From positions 21,073 through 85,072 of the forward strand of contig NZ_AHZV01000334.1 of NCBI RefSeq assembly GCF_000250735.1: a stretch of 64,000 bases of DNA, given 5' to 3'. Source of the stretch: Anaerophaga thermohalophila str. Valhall (GTDB taxonomy: Bacteria > Bacteroidota > Bacteroidia > Bacteroidales > Marinilabiliaceae). This document shows, piece after piece, positions 20,589 through 30,337 of the stretch; positions within the stretch are counted from its first letter, which is position 1, and every line of letters starts with the position of its first letter. The notes below the pieces were generated by a model that saw nothing but the letters and a program-made list of their open reading frames with translations, ran no database searches and was not told where the DNA came from. A program made the position numbers and the translations under genes.

Positions 20589-20698
20589 CTTATGGGATAA
20601 TCATTTTCAAGAGATTGAGGGCACTTTTCGCCGTTTTAACGAGTCCCAATACTCCGGCCATCTGTTCGCCCTCTTTCTTCTTATTGGTTGAATGAAGC

Positions 20699-20863
20699 TA
20701 GTGTCGTGTCAAGCATAAAATGTCGCACCAGGCATCACTGATTTTCGTTTTTTCTTCATGATAAAAAGCTTACGTAGCTATGGCTATGCGCGCTTTTTCT
20801 CATTTTGAAAAAAGCAAAAATCAGTTTCAACTTATACGACAGTTTATACATGACACGACACTA
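20699..20863. mobile_element. MITE-like element, family B copy B1
   Basis: A 165-bp element with terminal inverted repeats TAGTGTCGTGTCAAGCATAA and its counterpart ending CATGACACGACACTA. Both ends start with TA, as expected of target duplication by IS630/Tc1-mariner type transposases. No transposase gene is inside. The final CTA at 20861-20863 is, on the minus strand, the TAG stop of the GH43-CBM6 gene. A second copy lies inverted at 61153-61318. Confidence 0.8.
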
Positions 20864-22204
20864 TTCAAACTTAATCCAGTCAACAGAAAATGCGGTATTC
20901 TCGTCAGAAACAACAAAAAGATCATGAACACCGGTAGGACTATTCTTTAACCGTGTATTCTCAACTGCCCAATCATTGGTATTTTTCATATCTACAGTGG
21001 CCAGGACATCTCCATCGGGAGCATCAAGGCGGATTTCGAAACGACTGCCTGTTGGGGACATAACTTTTGTGCCAACTACTTTGTAGTTTTTGTCATTAAA
21101 GTCGACTTTATTATACCTCACCCACTCTCCTTTTTGACTTAAAGTAACTTTCCAGCCTTTATGTGTGTCAAGCGTGTCAATAAAGGCTGTTTTTACACCA
21201 TCCCCGGAAATATCACTGTAACGGTCAATCTGAATCCGTTTATCGGCACGTGTTATGCCTACCCCACGTAATGTTGGCGTTACTTTCCGGATGGTACCAT
21301 CGGTATTAAAAAAGAGGCTGTCGGCTCTGATAGAACGGTTTTTGTCGAAATGGGGTGAAAGATCGTTGTGATGATAGAACAAATACCACTGATCGTTATA
21401 TTCGATTATAGAGTGGTGGTTAGTCCAGCAACCGGTAGGCGATTCGTCCATAATTACGCCCTTCATTTCGAAAGGCCCCATAGGATTGTCACCTACGGCA
21501 TATTCTAAACGTTCGGTTTTATTTTCGACATGAGGAAAAGTTAGATAATAAGTGCCATTTCTCTTAAAAACCCAAGGTCCTTCTTTTAGTCCCTCTGAGG
21601 GCAAATTCTCAATTTTGTGCGGCTCTGATGCCAGTTCCAGCATATTATCTTTTAGTTTAGCCACGAAAATATCGCCCATCGACCAGTAAATATAGGCTTG
21701 TCCATCGTTGTCAATCAGAATATTAGGGTCAATCCCAAAAATACCTTCGATTGGTTCATCTTCCACAACATACGGTCCTTCGGGATTATCGGCTATAGCC
21801 ACCCCAATACCAAAACCTTTCCGGCCGTTAGGTCCAACGTTCTTTGTATTGGCAGGGTAATAAAAGTAATACTTGCCGTTGCGTTCGATACAATCGGGCG
21901 CCCACATACTGTAAGATGTAGAATCCACCCAGTCGGCATCGTACTGACTGACAATCATACCGTGATCGATCCATTGCGTAAGATTCTCAGACGAAAATAC
22001 GTGATAATCTTCCATGCAAAACCAATCCTCCCTTAAGCCTTTTCCCTCAGGAGCAGGAATGTCGTGCGATGGAAATACATAAACTCTATCGTTGAAAACC
22101 CTTGCCGACGGATCGGCAGTAAACTGATCCATAATCAGGGGATTTTGGGCTAATAGAGCCGGAATAGTTACTATCCATGCAAGAATACTTAATATTGTTT
22201 TCAT
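20861..22204 (-). CDS. GH43 glycosidase with C-terminal CBM6-like domain
   Basis: A 447-aa exported enzyme: signal peptide (MKTILSILAWIVTIPALLAQ), five-bladed propeller of family GH43, then a CBM6-type jelly roll (about 330-447, ending VDWIKFE). The propeller carries the expected acidic sites: the base in FTADPSARVF, an Asp in FGIDPNILID, and a glutamate in LKEGPWVFK. GH43 enzymes are mostly beta-xylosidases or alpha-L-arabinofuranosidases acting on xylan side chains and oligosaccharides. The ATG at 22204 is used because it begins the signal peptide; an upstream ATG at 22279 would add an implausible charged leader. Its TAG stop is formed by the end of a MITE-like element. It stands alone about 770 bp from the GH5-GH43 gene. 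Confidence 0.87.
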   Translation of the reverse strand: MKTILSILAWIVTIPALLAQNPLIMDQFTADPSARVFNDRVYVFPSHDIPAPEGKGLREDWFCMEDYHVFSSENLTQWIDHGMIVSQYDADWVDSTSYSMWAPDCIERNGKYYFYYPANTKNVGPNGRKGFGIGVAIADNPEGPYVVEDEPIEGIFGIDPNILIDNDGQAYIYWSMGDIFVAKLKDNMLELASEPHKIENLPSEGLKEGPWVFKRNGTYYLTFPHVENKTERLEYAVGDNPMGPFEMKGVIMDESPTGCWTNHHSIIEYNDQWYLFYHHNDLSPHFDKNRSIRADSLFFNTDGTIRKVTPTLRGVGITRADKRIQIDRYSDISGDGVKTAFIDTLDTHKGWKVTLSQKGEWVRYNKVDFNDKNYKVVGTKVMSPTGSRFEIRLDAPDGDVLATVDMKNTNDWAVENTRLKNSPTGVHDLFVVSDENTAFSVDWIKFE

Positions 22205-22607
22205 AATAAAAAAGTTTAACGGGTATTGAAAGGCCATTTTGCAATCGGTTTTTCTATTTGCCTTCTTCAACCTTTTCATGATAATGGGGGCAGGTTTCAG
22301 GAGCCTGGTAAATTTGCCGGTAAAAACTACACATCAAAAAAGAAGCCACCCACATCATTAAATAGTGAGCAGCTTCCAATCTACTAATCAACAAATTCCT
22401 TTCAGGGTGTGAATTGCTTTAAAAATTCCCCGGAGAAAACTTTTAAATTTCCTAATCACTAATCACTTTTTGATCAAGCAATAAGAAACAGCACAGAACA
22501 AGTCTCCGGGGAATTCGAGAAAAACGGATTTTTAAATCGTTTAATCTAAAAATCCGCTCTTCACCAGCTATTTAAAGAGCTTTTTTTCATTATCCACTTT
22601 GCTTAAT
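22205..22607. other. Intergenic region upstream of GH43-CBM6
   Basis: No gene seen. It contains a small stem candidate around GAAGCCACCC...GAGCAGCTTCC (22341-22378). It precedes family A repeat A2. Confidence 0.4.
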
Positions 22608-22740
22608 TAGTGTCTGTCCATAAAGTGCCATTTACTGTGTTACGCTCGTCCGAATATTACTCATTTACGATGAGCAAACTCCGTTTCTGAACAGACACAT
22701 GAAAAGTAGGAAACTTTTACTACTTTATAGACACGCACTA
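22608..22740. repeat. Family A palindromic repeat, copy A2
   Basis: 133 bp with outer ends TAGTGTCTGTCCATAAAGTG and ACTTTATAGACACGCACTA. The internal arm CTCATTTACGATGAGCAAACT folds on itself. It is shorter than copies A4-A6 because part of the inner right arm is missing. Confidence 0.75.
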
Positions 22741-22792
22741 AATAAATAAGCTGATACAAATGTAAAGTTGACTTTTATAAATTCTTTTCGAT

Positions 22793-22802
22793 TTCAGATA
22801 CT
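22793..22802. promoter_or_regulatory. Single TTTCAGATAC motif
   Basis: This 10-mer fits the TTTYAGAYAY consensus seen as 21-bp-spaced pairs elsewhere, but no partner lies 21 bp away. A second match (TTTTAGATAC, 22845-22854) is 52 bp further and lies in a repeated GATCGTTAGATTTTTAGA string. Weak candidate. Confidence 0.3.
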
Positions 22803-22913
22803 ATATTTTTAAAATTGAATATAAATTCAATAGATCGTTAGATTTTTAGATACGAGACGGTTCATTAGTATAAAAAAATTAATGCTCAACTCCCCTATAT
22901 TATCAGAAAAACG

Positions 22914-22946
22914 AAATGTTCAGTTCCCAAAAGGGCCTGAACATTT
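22914..22946 (-). terminator. Rho-independent terminator of the GH5-GH43 gene
   Basis: Minus-strand stem AAATGTTCAG...CTGAACATTT with inner GCCC/GGGA pairing, followed by CGTTTTTCTG. It is 25 bp beyond the stop codon. Confidence 0.8.
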
Positions 22947-22970
22947 TGTTTATTGAAATCTGGTCTCAGA

Positions 22971-25900
22971 TTAAAAAGTACCGTCCGCCACTATTTTTAC
23001 ATATCCTTTTTCCGAATTCCCCATAATATAGACTCCTGCAGGCAAGCCTGAAGTAGAATTTTTTCTTTTAACCCCGTTTCGGAGCTTTTGTCCCGTAACA
23101 GAATATACATCCACAATATCATCAGGTTTGATCTTTTCATAAATCACTTCCTGAATTGAAGTATTGTATTCATCGGAATTTGATAAAAACACATCATCAA
23201 TAAAAATAGGACTTCCACCCAAAGACCAAAAACCGACAATATAAATATGCGATGGATCAACAGCTACTATTTGACCATCCACCTCTTTTTCCATTCGGTT
23301 AAGGTCAATAATTAATTCTGCTTCATTTTCAACATCATGGGTATATGGAGAAGACCAATAGCTATTCTCATCAAAAATACGGAAGGAGGCTCCATTTCCC
23401 GGAACTTCCTTTAACCTGACAACTAAATACTTATATCCGGACAAATCCAATCCGTTATCGTATTGCCAGCCACCGAAACCATACTGTCCTGTAATTAATT
23501 CGCCAGTTGTTTCGTCAAAAGTTCCGTTTTCCCATATAGAGGGATTAAATAGTTCATTGGTTAACGGAAAAGTGCTAACCACCACATTAAATTCAATGGT
23601 TTGTTGGTTTCCTACTCTGTCCTGGTAAGTCGCGGTAATATGACTCTCGCCGTTTTCGCCGGCAACAATTTGCCCGTTTACGATATTGACCACATCCGGG
23701 TTACTGTTCGAATAAGTAGCTTCTGTAGAAACATTTTCCGTATGCCCGTCCTGAAACAGGGCGGTAATTCTCAATGTCCTGCTGGTTCCCGTTAGCAATT
23801 GCATCTCAGTATTCTCCACAGAGAGGCTTTCGATTGTTAGCTGATCTTCGGTGAATCCGGAAAAATTGTCATCGTAGAACATCTCCTCGGTAAAAAATTC
23901 CTCTGTAGTAAACCAATCAATATCAACGTATCCACCTGTAGTCTCAGTTGCATAATTAAAGATGCAAAACTTATTTCCTGTAAAGACGGACAGATCGAAG
24001 GCCATATCCAATTCCTGTCCAAAACGGGTGTAGGTTTCATTATCAGTGCTGTAATAAAAACGGGCCTTACTGGTGCCATAATTGGCTACAGCACGCAGGT
24101 AAACAACTGTATCTTCCAATGCAATACCGGTTTCTATATTGCCATCGCTTTCTGTAATTAGTTTTCGCTCTCCGTCTGTCACGGTTACACCAATAAATGC
24201 ATAGGGATTCTGAAAAACAGCCAGCCCGGCCACATCTCCTTCTTTCATATTGGCAACATGCATCTTAATGGTACCATACGAATCAACTCCTTCCGAATGA
24301 TATCCAAATATCCTCTGCGTAAGTGTATTTCTAGCCTCGGGAAGTTCTGAAAACACATTAACTGTCTTTAAACGTAAAAAGCCCGCACGGTCAAACAAAG
24401 ACCACCTGGAATTGTCCGGATTGTGATTCCAGCCCCATTGCAATCCAGGTTTATAATCCCTGAAATTGTCGTTAGTTGGCAAAACTTTTACAGGAAATTC
24501 ACGCCCGACATCAGGCTTTCGATAAGTGGTAACGCCTTTTCCGTCTTCACCGATCTCCGGCCAGTTATCCACCCATGTAACCGGCTGCAGGTTGGGGAAA
24601 CGACCGTAAGCACCTTTATCATAAAATAATATAGTCCACCATTCCCCGGTTTGCGTTTCTATCAAAGCCCCCTGATGGATATTGTCATCATCCAGAAGCA
24701 ATTTCTCTTCGTAGGATCCGAATATATCAGTTGATCTGAAAGCAACCTGTGAAGCCGGCCATCCGCCATAAGTTGCATAAATGTAATAATACCCGTCTAT
24801 TTTGTACATGTGACAACCTTCAAGTCCTTCATCGGGTCTTTCAATCACCGTCCGGTCCGCTCCCACTGCTTCAAAATTTTCATCCAGTTCGGTTATCTTG
24901 ATGGTATTAATGCCATAAACCACATAAGTTTTACCATCATCGTCGAAAAACAGTCCGGGATCGTAGTAACTACGCGAAAGCTGCTCCAACGTCCACGGGC
25001 CTTCGGGATTGGTGGCTGTTAGCAGAAACCCGCCCTCATCCAGCGTATTAAACATGATGTAAAACTTACCGTCATTATATCTTAAACTTGATGCCCATTG
25101 TCCTCGAGCATACCGGTTTTCTCCGTTCAACAGGTTATAGGCATCACTCGATTCTATCATTTCCAGGGGATTGCTGCAATACTCCCAGTTAACGAGATCA
25201 TAACTTTTCAGCAAGGTAGCACCCGGAAAGATATGCATTGTGGTACTTACCATATAATAAACATCATCCACGCGTATAACGTCGGGATCAGGAAAATCGG
25301 CATGTATCAAAGGATTGGTATATGTTCCGTCACCATTATCACTATGGGACTGATATTCAAACTCAGGACGAGGATAGTTTTCGTTGGCATAATCCCGAAA
25401 CCAATGATAAACAGGCCAGGGACATGCTTCCGGGTCATTCAGGAATGTATAGGGTTCGCCATCAGCAGGGGCTTCATTGGTAAAATCTGCAAGCAAGTGC
25501 GGACTGGTAAAAAGCAACCAGCTAACATTGCCTGAATCATCCATTATTTTCTTGAAATTTGCTCCAAATCCATCTCCTCCGGCGGTTCCTGTTATTCCGG
25601 TTCCCCAGGATACATCCTCATATTTCCCGGGTGCCCAGTCCATTTCCGTTATCATAATTGGTGCAAAGTCAGAAACCGGCTTTACATTTGCATCCCACTC
25701 TCTTTTAAATACATCATAGCCATCAGCACTTCCAAACCAACCCGGATAAATATGAACGGCATAGCCGATATTCTCCCCCTCAATGGGATTTACTGCATAA
25801 CCTTTATATTGAGACTGGTATCCCGAACCGGGAACCCATAAAACATTATGGAACCCATTTTCACGAATTTTATCTACAACAGGCTGGAAAATGTCTTTCA

Positions 25901-26555
25901 ATGCATCGAAATGAGCCTGGCTATTGCTTCCAACACTTCCGTCAGCTAACTTAATTCTCACGGGCTCATTGGCAAGTTCAAACATGACCTCGTCCATTGC
26001 TTTGATCTTGGGATGAGATGAAACAATATCCCATACATTAAGTAAGTACTCTGCATAATTGTATTCATCGTTAACCCCTATTACTTCCGGACAAACGCCA
26101 GGAGGCCGGATAACTACATACAACCCTTTAGAGATAGCATACTCAGCCATGGGGACAAAAACCTCATCAAGATATTTTCTGAAGCGGGTTTCACTGAAAC
26201 AATTGGGCAGTTCATGACCATCAGGCGTACAACCAGGTTCATTCGACCAGTAAGGGTCCATGTGTAAACGGATAAAATTCATTTTCCAACCGGCATCCAA
26301 AATATCATCAATGAGTCCCTGGTTGTATGTCAGGCATCCTTCCACATCATAATTATCCCAGTATTGTCCGCGTTCGTTAAACCAGGGACTGTATGTTTGA
26401 GCAAAACCATGCAGATTAACAGTGTTGCCATGGGTGTCTTTTAAATATCGGCCTTCCACATGCAAACGGGGTGTGGGCATACCTTCCCATGCGAAAACCA
26501 TATCAACAGATAAAAAAAACACAAAACTTAAGAGTAGTAAAAATCTGGCATTCAT
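22971..26555 (-). CDS. GH5-GH43 two-enzyme xylanolytic protein with T9SS sorting domain
   Basis: A 1194-aa secreted fusion. After the signal peptide (to VFAWEG) comes a GH5 TIM barrel (about 25-395) with acid/base glutamate in FELANEPVR near 198 and nucleophile in ITEMDWAP near 304. A short linker (YQSHSDNGDGTYTNPL) leads to a GH43 propeller (about 405-690; ADFPDPDVIR, YYDPGLFFDDD, LEGCHMYKIDG). Then follow a concanavalin-like domain, a bacterial Ig-like domain (about 920-1000) and a beta-sandwich that looks like a carbohydrate-binding module. The last 54 residues (DIVDVYSVTGQKLR, GLPAGVYIMG, GYVKIV) are a type A sorting domain for type IX secretion. The combination suggests joint backbone cutting and side-group or xylose removal on one secreted chain. 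Confidence 0.9.
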   Translation of the reverse strand: MNARFLLLLSFVFFLSVDMVFAWEGMPTPRLHVEGRYLKDTHGNTVNLHGFAQTYSPWFNERGQYWDNYDVEGCLTYNQGLIDDILDAGWKMNFIRLHMDPYWSNEPGCTPDGHELPNCFSETRFRKYLDEVFVPMAEYAISKGLYVVIRPPGVCPEVIGVNDEYNYAEYLLNVWDIVSSHPKIKAMDEVMFELANEPVRIKLADGSVGSNSQAHFDALKDIFQPVVDKIRENGFHNVLWVPGSGYQSQYKGYAVNPIEGENIGYAVHIYPGWFGSADGYDVFKREWDANVKPVSDFAPIMITEMDWAPGKYEDVSWGTGITGTAGGDGFGANFKKIMDDSGNVSWLLFTSPHLLADFTNEAPADGEPYTFLNDPEACPWPVYHWFRDYANENYPRPEFEYQSHSDNGDGTYTNPLIHADFPDPDVIRVDDVYYMVSTTMHIFPGATLLKSYDLVNWEYCSNPLEMIESSDAYNLLNGENRYARGQWASSLRYNDGKFYIMFNTLDEGGFLLTATNPEGPWTLEQLSRSYYDPGLFFDDDGKTYVVYGINTIKITELDENFEAVGADRTVIERPDEGLEGCHMYKIDGYYYIYATYGGWPASQVAFRSTDIFGSYEEKLLLDDDNIHQGALIETQTGEWWTILFYDKGAYGRFPNLQPVTWVDNWPEIGEDGKGVTTYRKPDVGREFPVKVLPTNDNFRDYKPGLQWGWNHNPDNSRWSLFDRAGFLRLKTVNVFSELPEARNTLTQRIFGYHSEGVDSYGTIKMHVANMKEGDVAGLAVFQNPYAFIGVTVTDGERKLITESDGNIETGIALEDTVVYLRAVANYGTSKARFYYSTDNETYTRFGQELDMAFDLSVFTGNKFCIFNYATETTGGYVDIDWFTTEEFFTEEMFYDDNFSGFTEDQLTIESLSVENTEMQLLTGTSRTLRITALFQDGHTENVSTEATYSNSNPDVVNIVNGQIVAGENGESHITATYQDRVGNQQTIEFNVVVSTFPLTNELFNPSIWENGTFDETTGELITGQYGFGGWQYDNGLDLSGYKYLVVRLKEVPGNGASFRIFDENSYWSSPYTHDVENEAELIIDLNRMEKEVDGQIVAVDPSHIYIVGFWSLGGSPIFIDDVFLSNSDEYNTSIQEVIYEKIKPDDIVDVYSVTGQKLRNGVKRKNSTSGLPAGVYIMGNSEKGYVKIVADGTF

Positions 26556-26690
26556 AGTTCATTTTTTTAGTTGCCTGTAGCCTCTGGTACATTACCCCTT
26601 TTATTCAATAATTATTAGTTGTCTTTTTATCAACCATTAGTTTTCACTTATCAGCTTCCTGCTATTCTCAGCTATCTCCTTACGCTTCTG

Positions 26691-26700
26691 ATTCAGATAT
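26691..26700. promoter_or_regulatory. ATTCAGATAT motif upstream of GH5-GH43
   Basis: Nine of ten bases fit TTTYAGAYAY. It lies about 135 bp upstream of the start codon. There is no 21-bp partner, so this is only a weak candidate. Confidence 0.2.
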
Positions 26701-26710
26701 TTTTTCATCA

Positions 26711-26854
26711 TTGAGTGCGGTATAAAAAGCATATTTTTGTCAAAATCAAGGCGTTTTAAATTTTTGTACCGGAGTTAACTCGTTGTTAATGAGGATGCAA
26801 AATTTTAAAACAACACAGAGTTTGGCAACAAAGTTGCTTTTTAGACCGGGCTCA
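26711..26854 (+). repeat. Family C repeat, copy C2
   Basis: 144 bp with ends TTGAGTGCGGTATAAAAAGC and GCTTTTTAGACCGGGCTCA, inverted repeats of each other. It contains the shared core TTTGTCAAAATCAAGGCG and GGAGTTAAC. It lies between the GH5-GH43 start and the xyn10C terminator. Confidence 0.8.
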
Positions 26855-27002
26855 TTATTACAACGACCTCCTTAAATTCAGGATCATTAACAACATTGAT
26901 ATTCTCATCGTAATCGAATTTATGGTCATAAAGCATTTGACCAACAACCTGATCATCAACGATACTTTCGGTATAGAAGCAAGCGACAAAAGAATAATAA
27001 AA

Positions 27003-27029
27003 CTCCCCCCGGGAAGAACCGGGAGGAGC
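27003..27029 (-). terminator. Strong rho-independent terminator after xyn10C
   Basis: Minus-strand CTCCTCCCGG-TTCTTC-CCGGGGGGAG forms a GC-rich ten-pair stem with one wobble, followed by TTTATTATT. It lies about 25 bp past the stop codon, so the xus-xyn10C transcript should end here. Confidence 0.88.
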
Positions 27030-27053
27030 TGCTATGAAAAAAAAAATCAAAAA

Positions 27054-29255
27054 TTACTCAGTCTCAACAAACTCTTCGCCTGCAAGTCCTTCAGCAAATC
27101 CGGCATAAGTATGTTTACGATAATCGAAGTCCTCTGTCCAGAGACCTATAGGCTCTCCACCTCTCCAGGATGAAGATGATGGAGGATCTGCAGGACTCCA
27201 ATGTGCAATGCCATATCGCTGGTTTGCAGGAATAATTTCAAAATACTTTCGAATGATGAAATTATAGAACTCAGCCATTGCCATATGTTGTTCTTGAGTC
27301 ACTCCATCATCTATCATTACAGCATCGCCGTTCTCATCCACCAGCCCCATATCCAGCTCGGTGATTTTCACCAATTTGCCGGTTTCTGCCAACAACTCAT
27401 ACATTTGTACAATATGCTCTTCCTTACTGGCTTGTGTTTCCGGATTCATATGGTATGAAACATGCATCTGCGTGCCAATGCCATCAATGACAGTCTCACC
27501 ATCCGACTCCCATTGTTCAATCCAGTGGATCAAGCTTTTCAGCTTTTGGTTGTCATCCCAGTCAGACTCCAGATTGTAATCGTTGACAAATAATTTCATA
27601 TCATCCGGGCCATATTCACGTGCCAGTTCCACAGCCGTACGTACATAGTTGTCTCCAAGATAGTCCTGCCAGTAGAAATTATTTTCAGGATCACCAGTGT
27701 CAGCCGATTGAAGGTCATAATACCCGTCACCATCGTTATCTGCACCTGAAATCGGTTCATTAACTACATCCCATGACTTCACATAACCATCGGTGGCTTC
27801 CATCATTCCAGCAATCCATTTGTCCAATGCATACGTTAAAGTATCAGCCTTCTCTTCATCTGTTAAGGGGATTTTATTTCCTGATTCTTCTATTTCAAAA
27901 TAGATATCATCGAAATAATAGGTATTAGCTTCATCAAAAACAGCGAGGTTAAAAGCGATGGTGCTCATTCCGTCCTGTGCGGCATCTATTGTACCAGAGT
28001 AACTGTATTCCTGCCACTCGGTAGTAAAGTTAGGGCTTCCGACCATATACCAGATGAGGTATTGTCCAGGCTCGGCATGTGCCTGAGATTCCGAAGGGGC
28101 AGGTTTTTCAGCTCGAATCTTCATGCTGAAGCGATACTTTTCACCCTCTTTGAACACATGAGGAACCCTGACAAAGAACTGTGTGTCCCAAGGGTTTGTG
28201 GGATTATCACCAGACTGCACCACAATGGCTCTGCCAACACCGTCAGCACCGGTACCGGGTGCACCAACTGTGGCAGTTTTAGGACCATCTGTCATCTCAG
28301 TAGCAAAAAAGCAGGAAAGGTCATCACTTTCCACATCACTGTTGGTAACCAGATTGGTCCACCAAGAGATAGCGGCAGCCTCTTCATGCGTTACTTCTAC
28401 CCAGTCTATCTCATAAGTTCCCACGTAATGTCCCGATTGTAGCATAACAAAGCTACTTTCTGCAGTACCAGTTAACTCTGCTGTCACTTCCTGCCATTCT
28501 TCAGTAAATGAAATTGTTGTATTTTCCTGGCCACCCCAGTCTCCCATTACCAAAGTAATATCTCCGGGAGTAGAGCCTTTTATGCGTAAAGTCACCTTAT
28601 ACTTGGTACCAACTTTGGTTGGAATCCCATCGGCAATATGAAATTGTACATCCCAAAAATTAGGTGTCGCTTCCTCATTGGTTACAACCAATATTTCATT
28701 CTCAACCACTGGATCTACATAGCTAGAAGACCAAAAGGTATATGCTCCTCCTAAATAATCTTCAGTTCCGTCAACTACCTCCACCGTTGCATCAGGATCA
28801 ATATCAAGTTCTTTATCGGCGATGATGCTTTCAAGGTATTTTTTATTCTGCTGTGCATGCCAGACAAGGGTGTGTCCATAAATCTCAGTATTTGCTTCTT
28901 TGGCTGCAGAAACGAACTGAACAACCTGGGAAAAATCCATCGAACCGTCATCTTGAACAACAGATCCATATTTCATGGCATTTCCAGCGGTGATCTCATC
29001 GAAATTGGAATTTACAAGACTGTATAATGCTCCTTTTTCAGAATATCCACTTGCAGAAACTCCAGCCCCCAACTTAAAGTCTGGATTTTTATTGCGATCA
29101 ACGTATGATTTCAATACGTCATATTCTTTTAAATATTCTTTCTCTGCAATACTTTTCGGCTTTGCTACATCATATTCAAGCATACTATTGTCTGCACAGG
29201 ATGCCAACAATAATAATGCAATAGTGTATTGCCAGTATTTATTCAAAAGTTTCAT
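27054..29255 (-). CDS. xyn10C: GH10 endo-beta-1,4-xylanase with carbohydrate-binding modules inserted in the barrel
   Basis: A 733-aa surface lipoprotein (lipobox LLLASC) that cuts the xylan backbone. The GH10 barrel starts at FKLGAGVSASGYS and includes GHTLVWHAQQ. It is then interrupted from about residue 150 to 455 by two beta-sandwich modules of CBM4/9 type (TNEEATPNFWDVQFHIADG; WWTNLVTNSDVESDDLS). The barrel resumes at TYALDKWIAGMMEAT. The acid/base glutamate is in SWDVVNEPIS near 499 and the nucleophile in KITELDMG near 632. This split-barrel layout is a known trait of Bacteroidota Xyn10C enzymes encoded after xusE. It is the last gene of the xus run, 20 bp after xusE, and is followed by a strong terminator. 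Confidence 0.93.
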   Translation of the reverse strand: MKLLNKYWQYTIALLLLASCADNSMLEYDVAKPKSIAEKEYLKEYDVLKSYVDRNKNPDFKLGAGVSASGYSEKGALYSLVNSNFDEITAGNAMKYGSVVQDDGSMDFSQVVQFVSAAKEANTEIYGHTLVWHAQQNKKYLESIIADKELDIDPDATVEVVDGTEDYLGGAYTFWSSSYVDPVVENEILVVTNEEATPNFWDVQFHIADGIPTKVGTKYKVTLRIKGSTPGDITLVMGDWGGQENTTISFTEEWQEVTAELTGTAESSFVMLQSGHYVGTYEIDWVEVTHEEAAAISWWTNLVTNSDVESDDLSCFFATEMTDGPKTATVGAPGTGADGVGRAIVVQSGDNPTNPWDTQFFVRVPHVFKEGEKYRFSMKIRAEKPAPSESQAHAEPGQYLIWYMVGSPNFTTEWQEYSYSGTIDAAQDGMSTIAFNLAVFDEANTYYFDDIYFEIEESGNKIPLTDEEKADTLTYALDKWIAGMMEATDGYVKSWDVVNEPISGADNDGDGYYDLQSADTGDPENNFYWQDYLGDNYVRTAVELAREYGPDDMKLFVNDYNLESDWDDNQKLKSLIHWIEQWESDGETVIDGIGTQMHVSYHMNPETQASKEEHIVQMYELLAETGKLVKITELDMGLVDENGDAVMIDDGVTQEQHMAMAEFYNFIIRKYFEIIPANQRYGIAHWSPADPPSSSSWRGGEPIGLWTEDFDYRKHTYAGFAEGLAGEEFVETE

Positions 29256-29275
29256 ATTCTTTCGGTTTAAAACGG

Positions 29276-30307
29276 TTAGTTAACACTATAAGAAGGACTG
29301 AACGTCTCTATTGTAACACCACGGTCACGAACCACCAGAGTATCTCGTGTCTGGTACTGTTTGATCTGGAAATCAATTTCATAGTCAAGATATAAGACAT
29401 CGCGGTCTTTATTGCCCCAACTATTTTTATCGCCATCTTTTACAAATTCACCTGTTCCACTTGCAGTATAACCAGTTGTTCCTGATGTAATGGTACAATT
29501 ATTATTGTCATCAAAAGTCAGAATCAACTCACAAGTCAATGTGTTAGTTCCATCTGTAGTACTTACAGGAAAAATTACAGAATTTAAAGAAGCTGTTTCC
29601 AGACTGACCACCTCGTCGTCCTCAACATATTCTTCATGCCTGACCTCAGTTCTAGTTTCGCCACCTTCAGTAATCACATCCTCACCTCGACGCAGGTAAT
29701 TAGCATGCCAGGGATTGATGAATTTTACACAATAGAGGACAAAATCCTTGGGTTGAATTTCCCAGTCGGCAGCGTTAGTTCTGATGGGAGCATCAACCAT
29801 TGGAACCCCCGAGAGTATAGAGTCTGCATTTGTAACACTATTCATTTTCAGTGGAATCACATAGGTGTTTTCCAGAGAATTTGGATCTGCAAAAAAGGCA
29901 TCCGACAATTGTACTTCAACACCTCCCTCAAGTTCACCCTCCAGTGTTATCTTATTTGTTGCCAATGAGTAATAATCGTCAGGCATCGGTAGTACCGGAG
30001 TGGACCCTTCATCAAAGTACAAATTATCACACAATGCATCATCTACAGAAATATCTATTTCTATGTTTTTTTCATTTTCGTAAACGCCCCCCATAGTAGC
30101 ATATATTTTACATTTATGCTCATTATCGAGGCTATTGTCATAGATATCTTCGCCCAACACTATTGTCCTTACCGGATATTGATAAGGAAAATAGACAGTG
30201 GTATATTCAAAATCAGGAAAATCCACGTCTTGGTTCTCACACGAAATCATCGTCAGCAATGCAAAGATTCCTGCAGACAATATCGATAAAATTTTAATCC
30301 GTTTCAT
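29276..30307 (-). CDS. xusE: Surface xylan-binding lipoprotein XusE-like (DUF1735 type)
   Basis: A 343-aa lipoprotein (lipobox LLTMISC) with an N-terminal DUF1735-like beta-sandwich: FEYTTVYFPYQYPVRTIVLG, then DNLYFDEGSTPVLPMPDDYY and VIPLKMNSV. The second half is the C-terminal domain usual in this group (FVLYCVKFINPWHANYLRRG ... YLDYEIDFQI). In the xylan loci of Bacteroides and Prevotella the gene at this position, between the second SusD and xyn10C, is xusE, a surface glycan-binding protein. The assignment rests on this position and domain style. It has no catalytic motif. It probably captures xylan chains and hands them to the SusC/D pairs and xylanase. Confidence 0.82.
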   Translation of the reverse strand: MKRIKILSILSAGIFALLTMISCENQDVDFPDFEYTTVYFPYQYPVRTIVLGEDIYDNSLDNEHKCKIYATMGGVYENEKNIEIDISVDDALCDNLYFDEGSTPVLPMPDDYYSLATNKITLEGELEGGVEVQLSDAFFADPNSLENTYVIPLKMNSVTNADSILSGVPMVDAPIRTNAADWEIQPKDFVLYCVKFINPWHANYLRRGEDVITEGGETRTEVRHEEYVEDDEVVSLETASLNSVIFPVSTTDGTNTLTCELILTFDDNNNCTITSGTTGYTASGTGEFVKDGDKNSWGNKDRDVLYLDYEIDFQIKQYQTRDTLVVRDRGVTIETFSPSYSVN

Positions 30308-30337
30308 ATTTCAAGTATTTATCTTTTTATTAATCAA

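Noticed and set aside
26841..27050. Minus-strand frame of 69 codons near the xyn10C terminator
   Set aside because: It runs through the terminator hairpin and ends inside repeat C2, with no start context or known domain.
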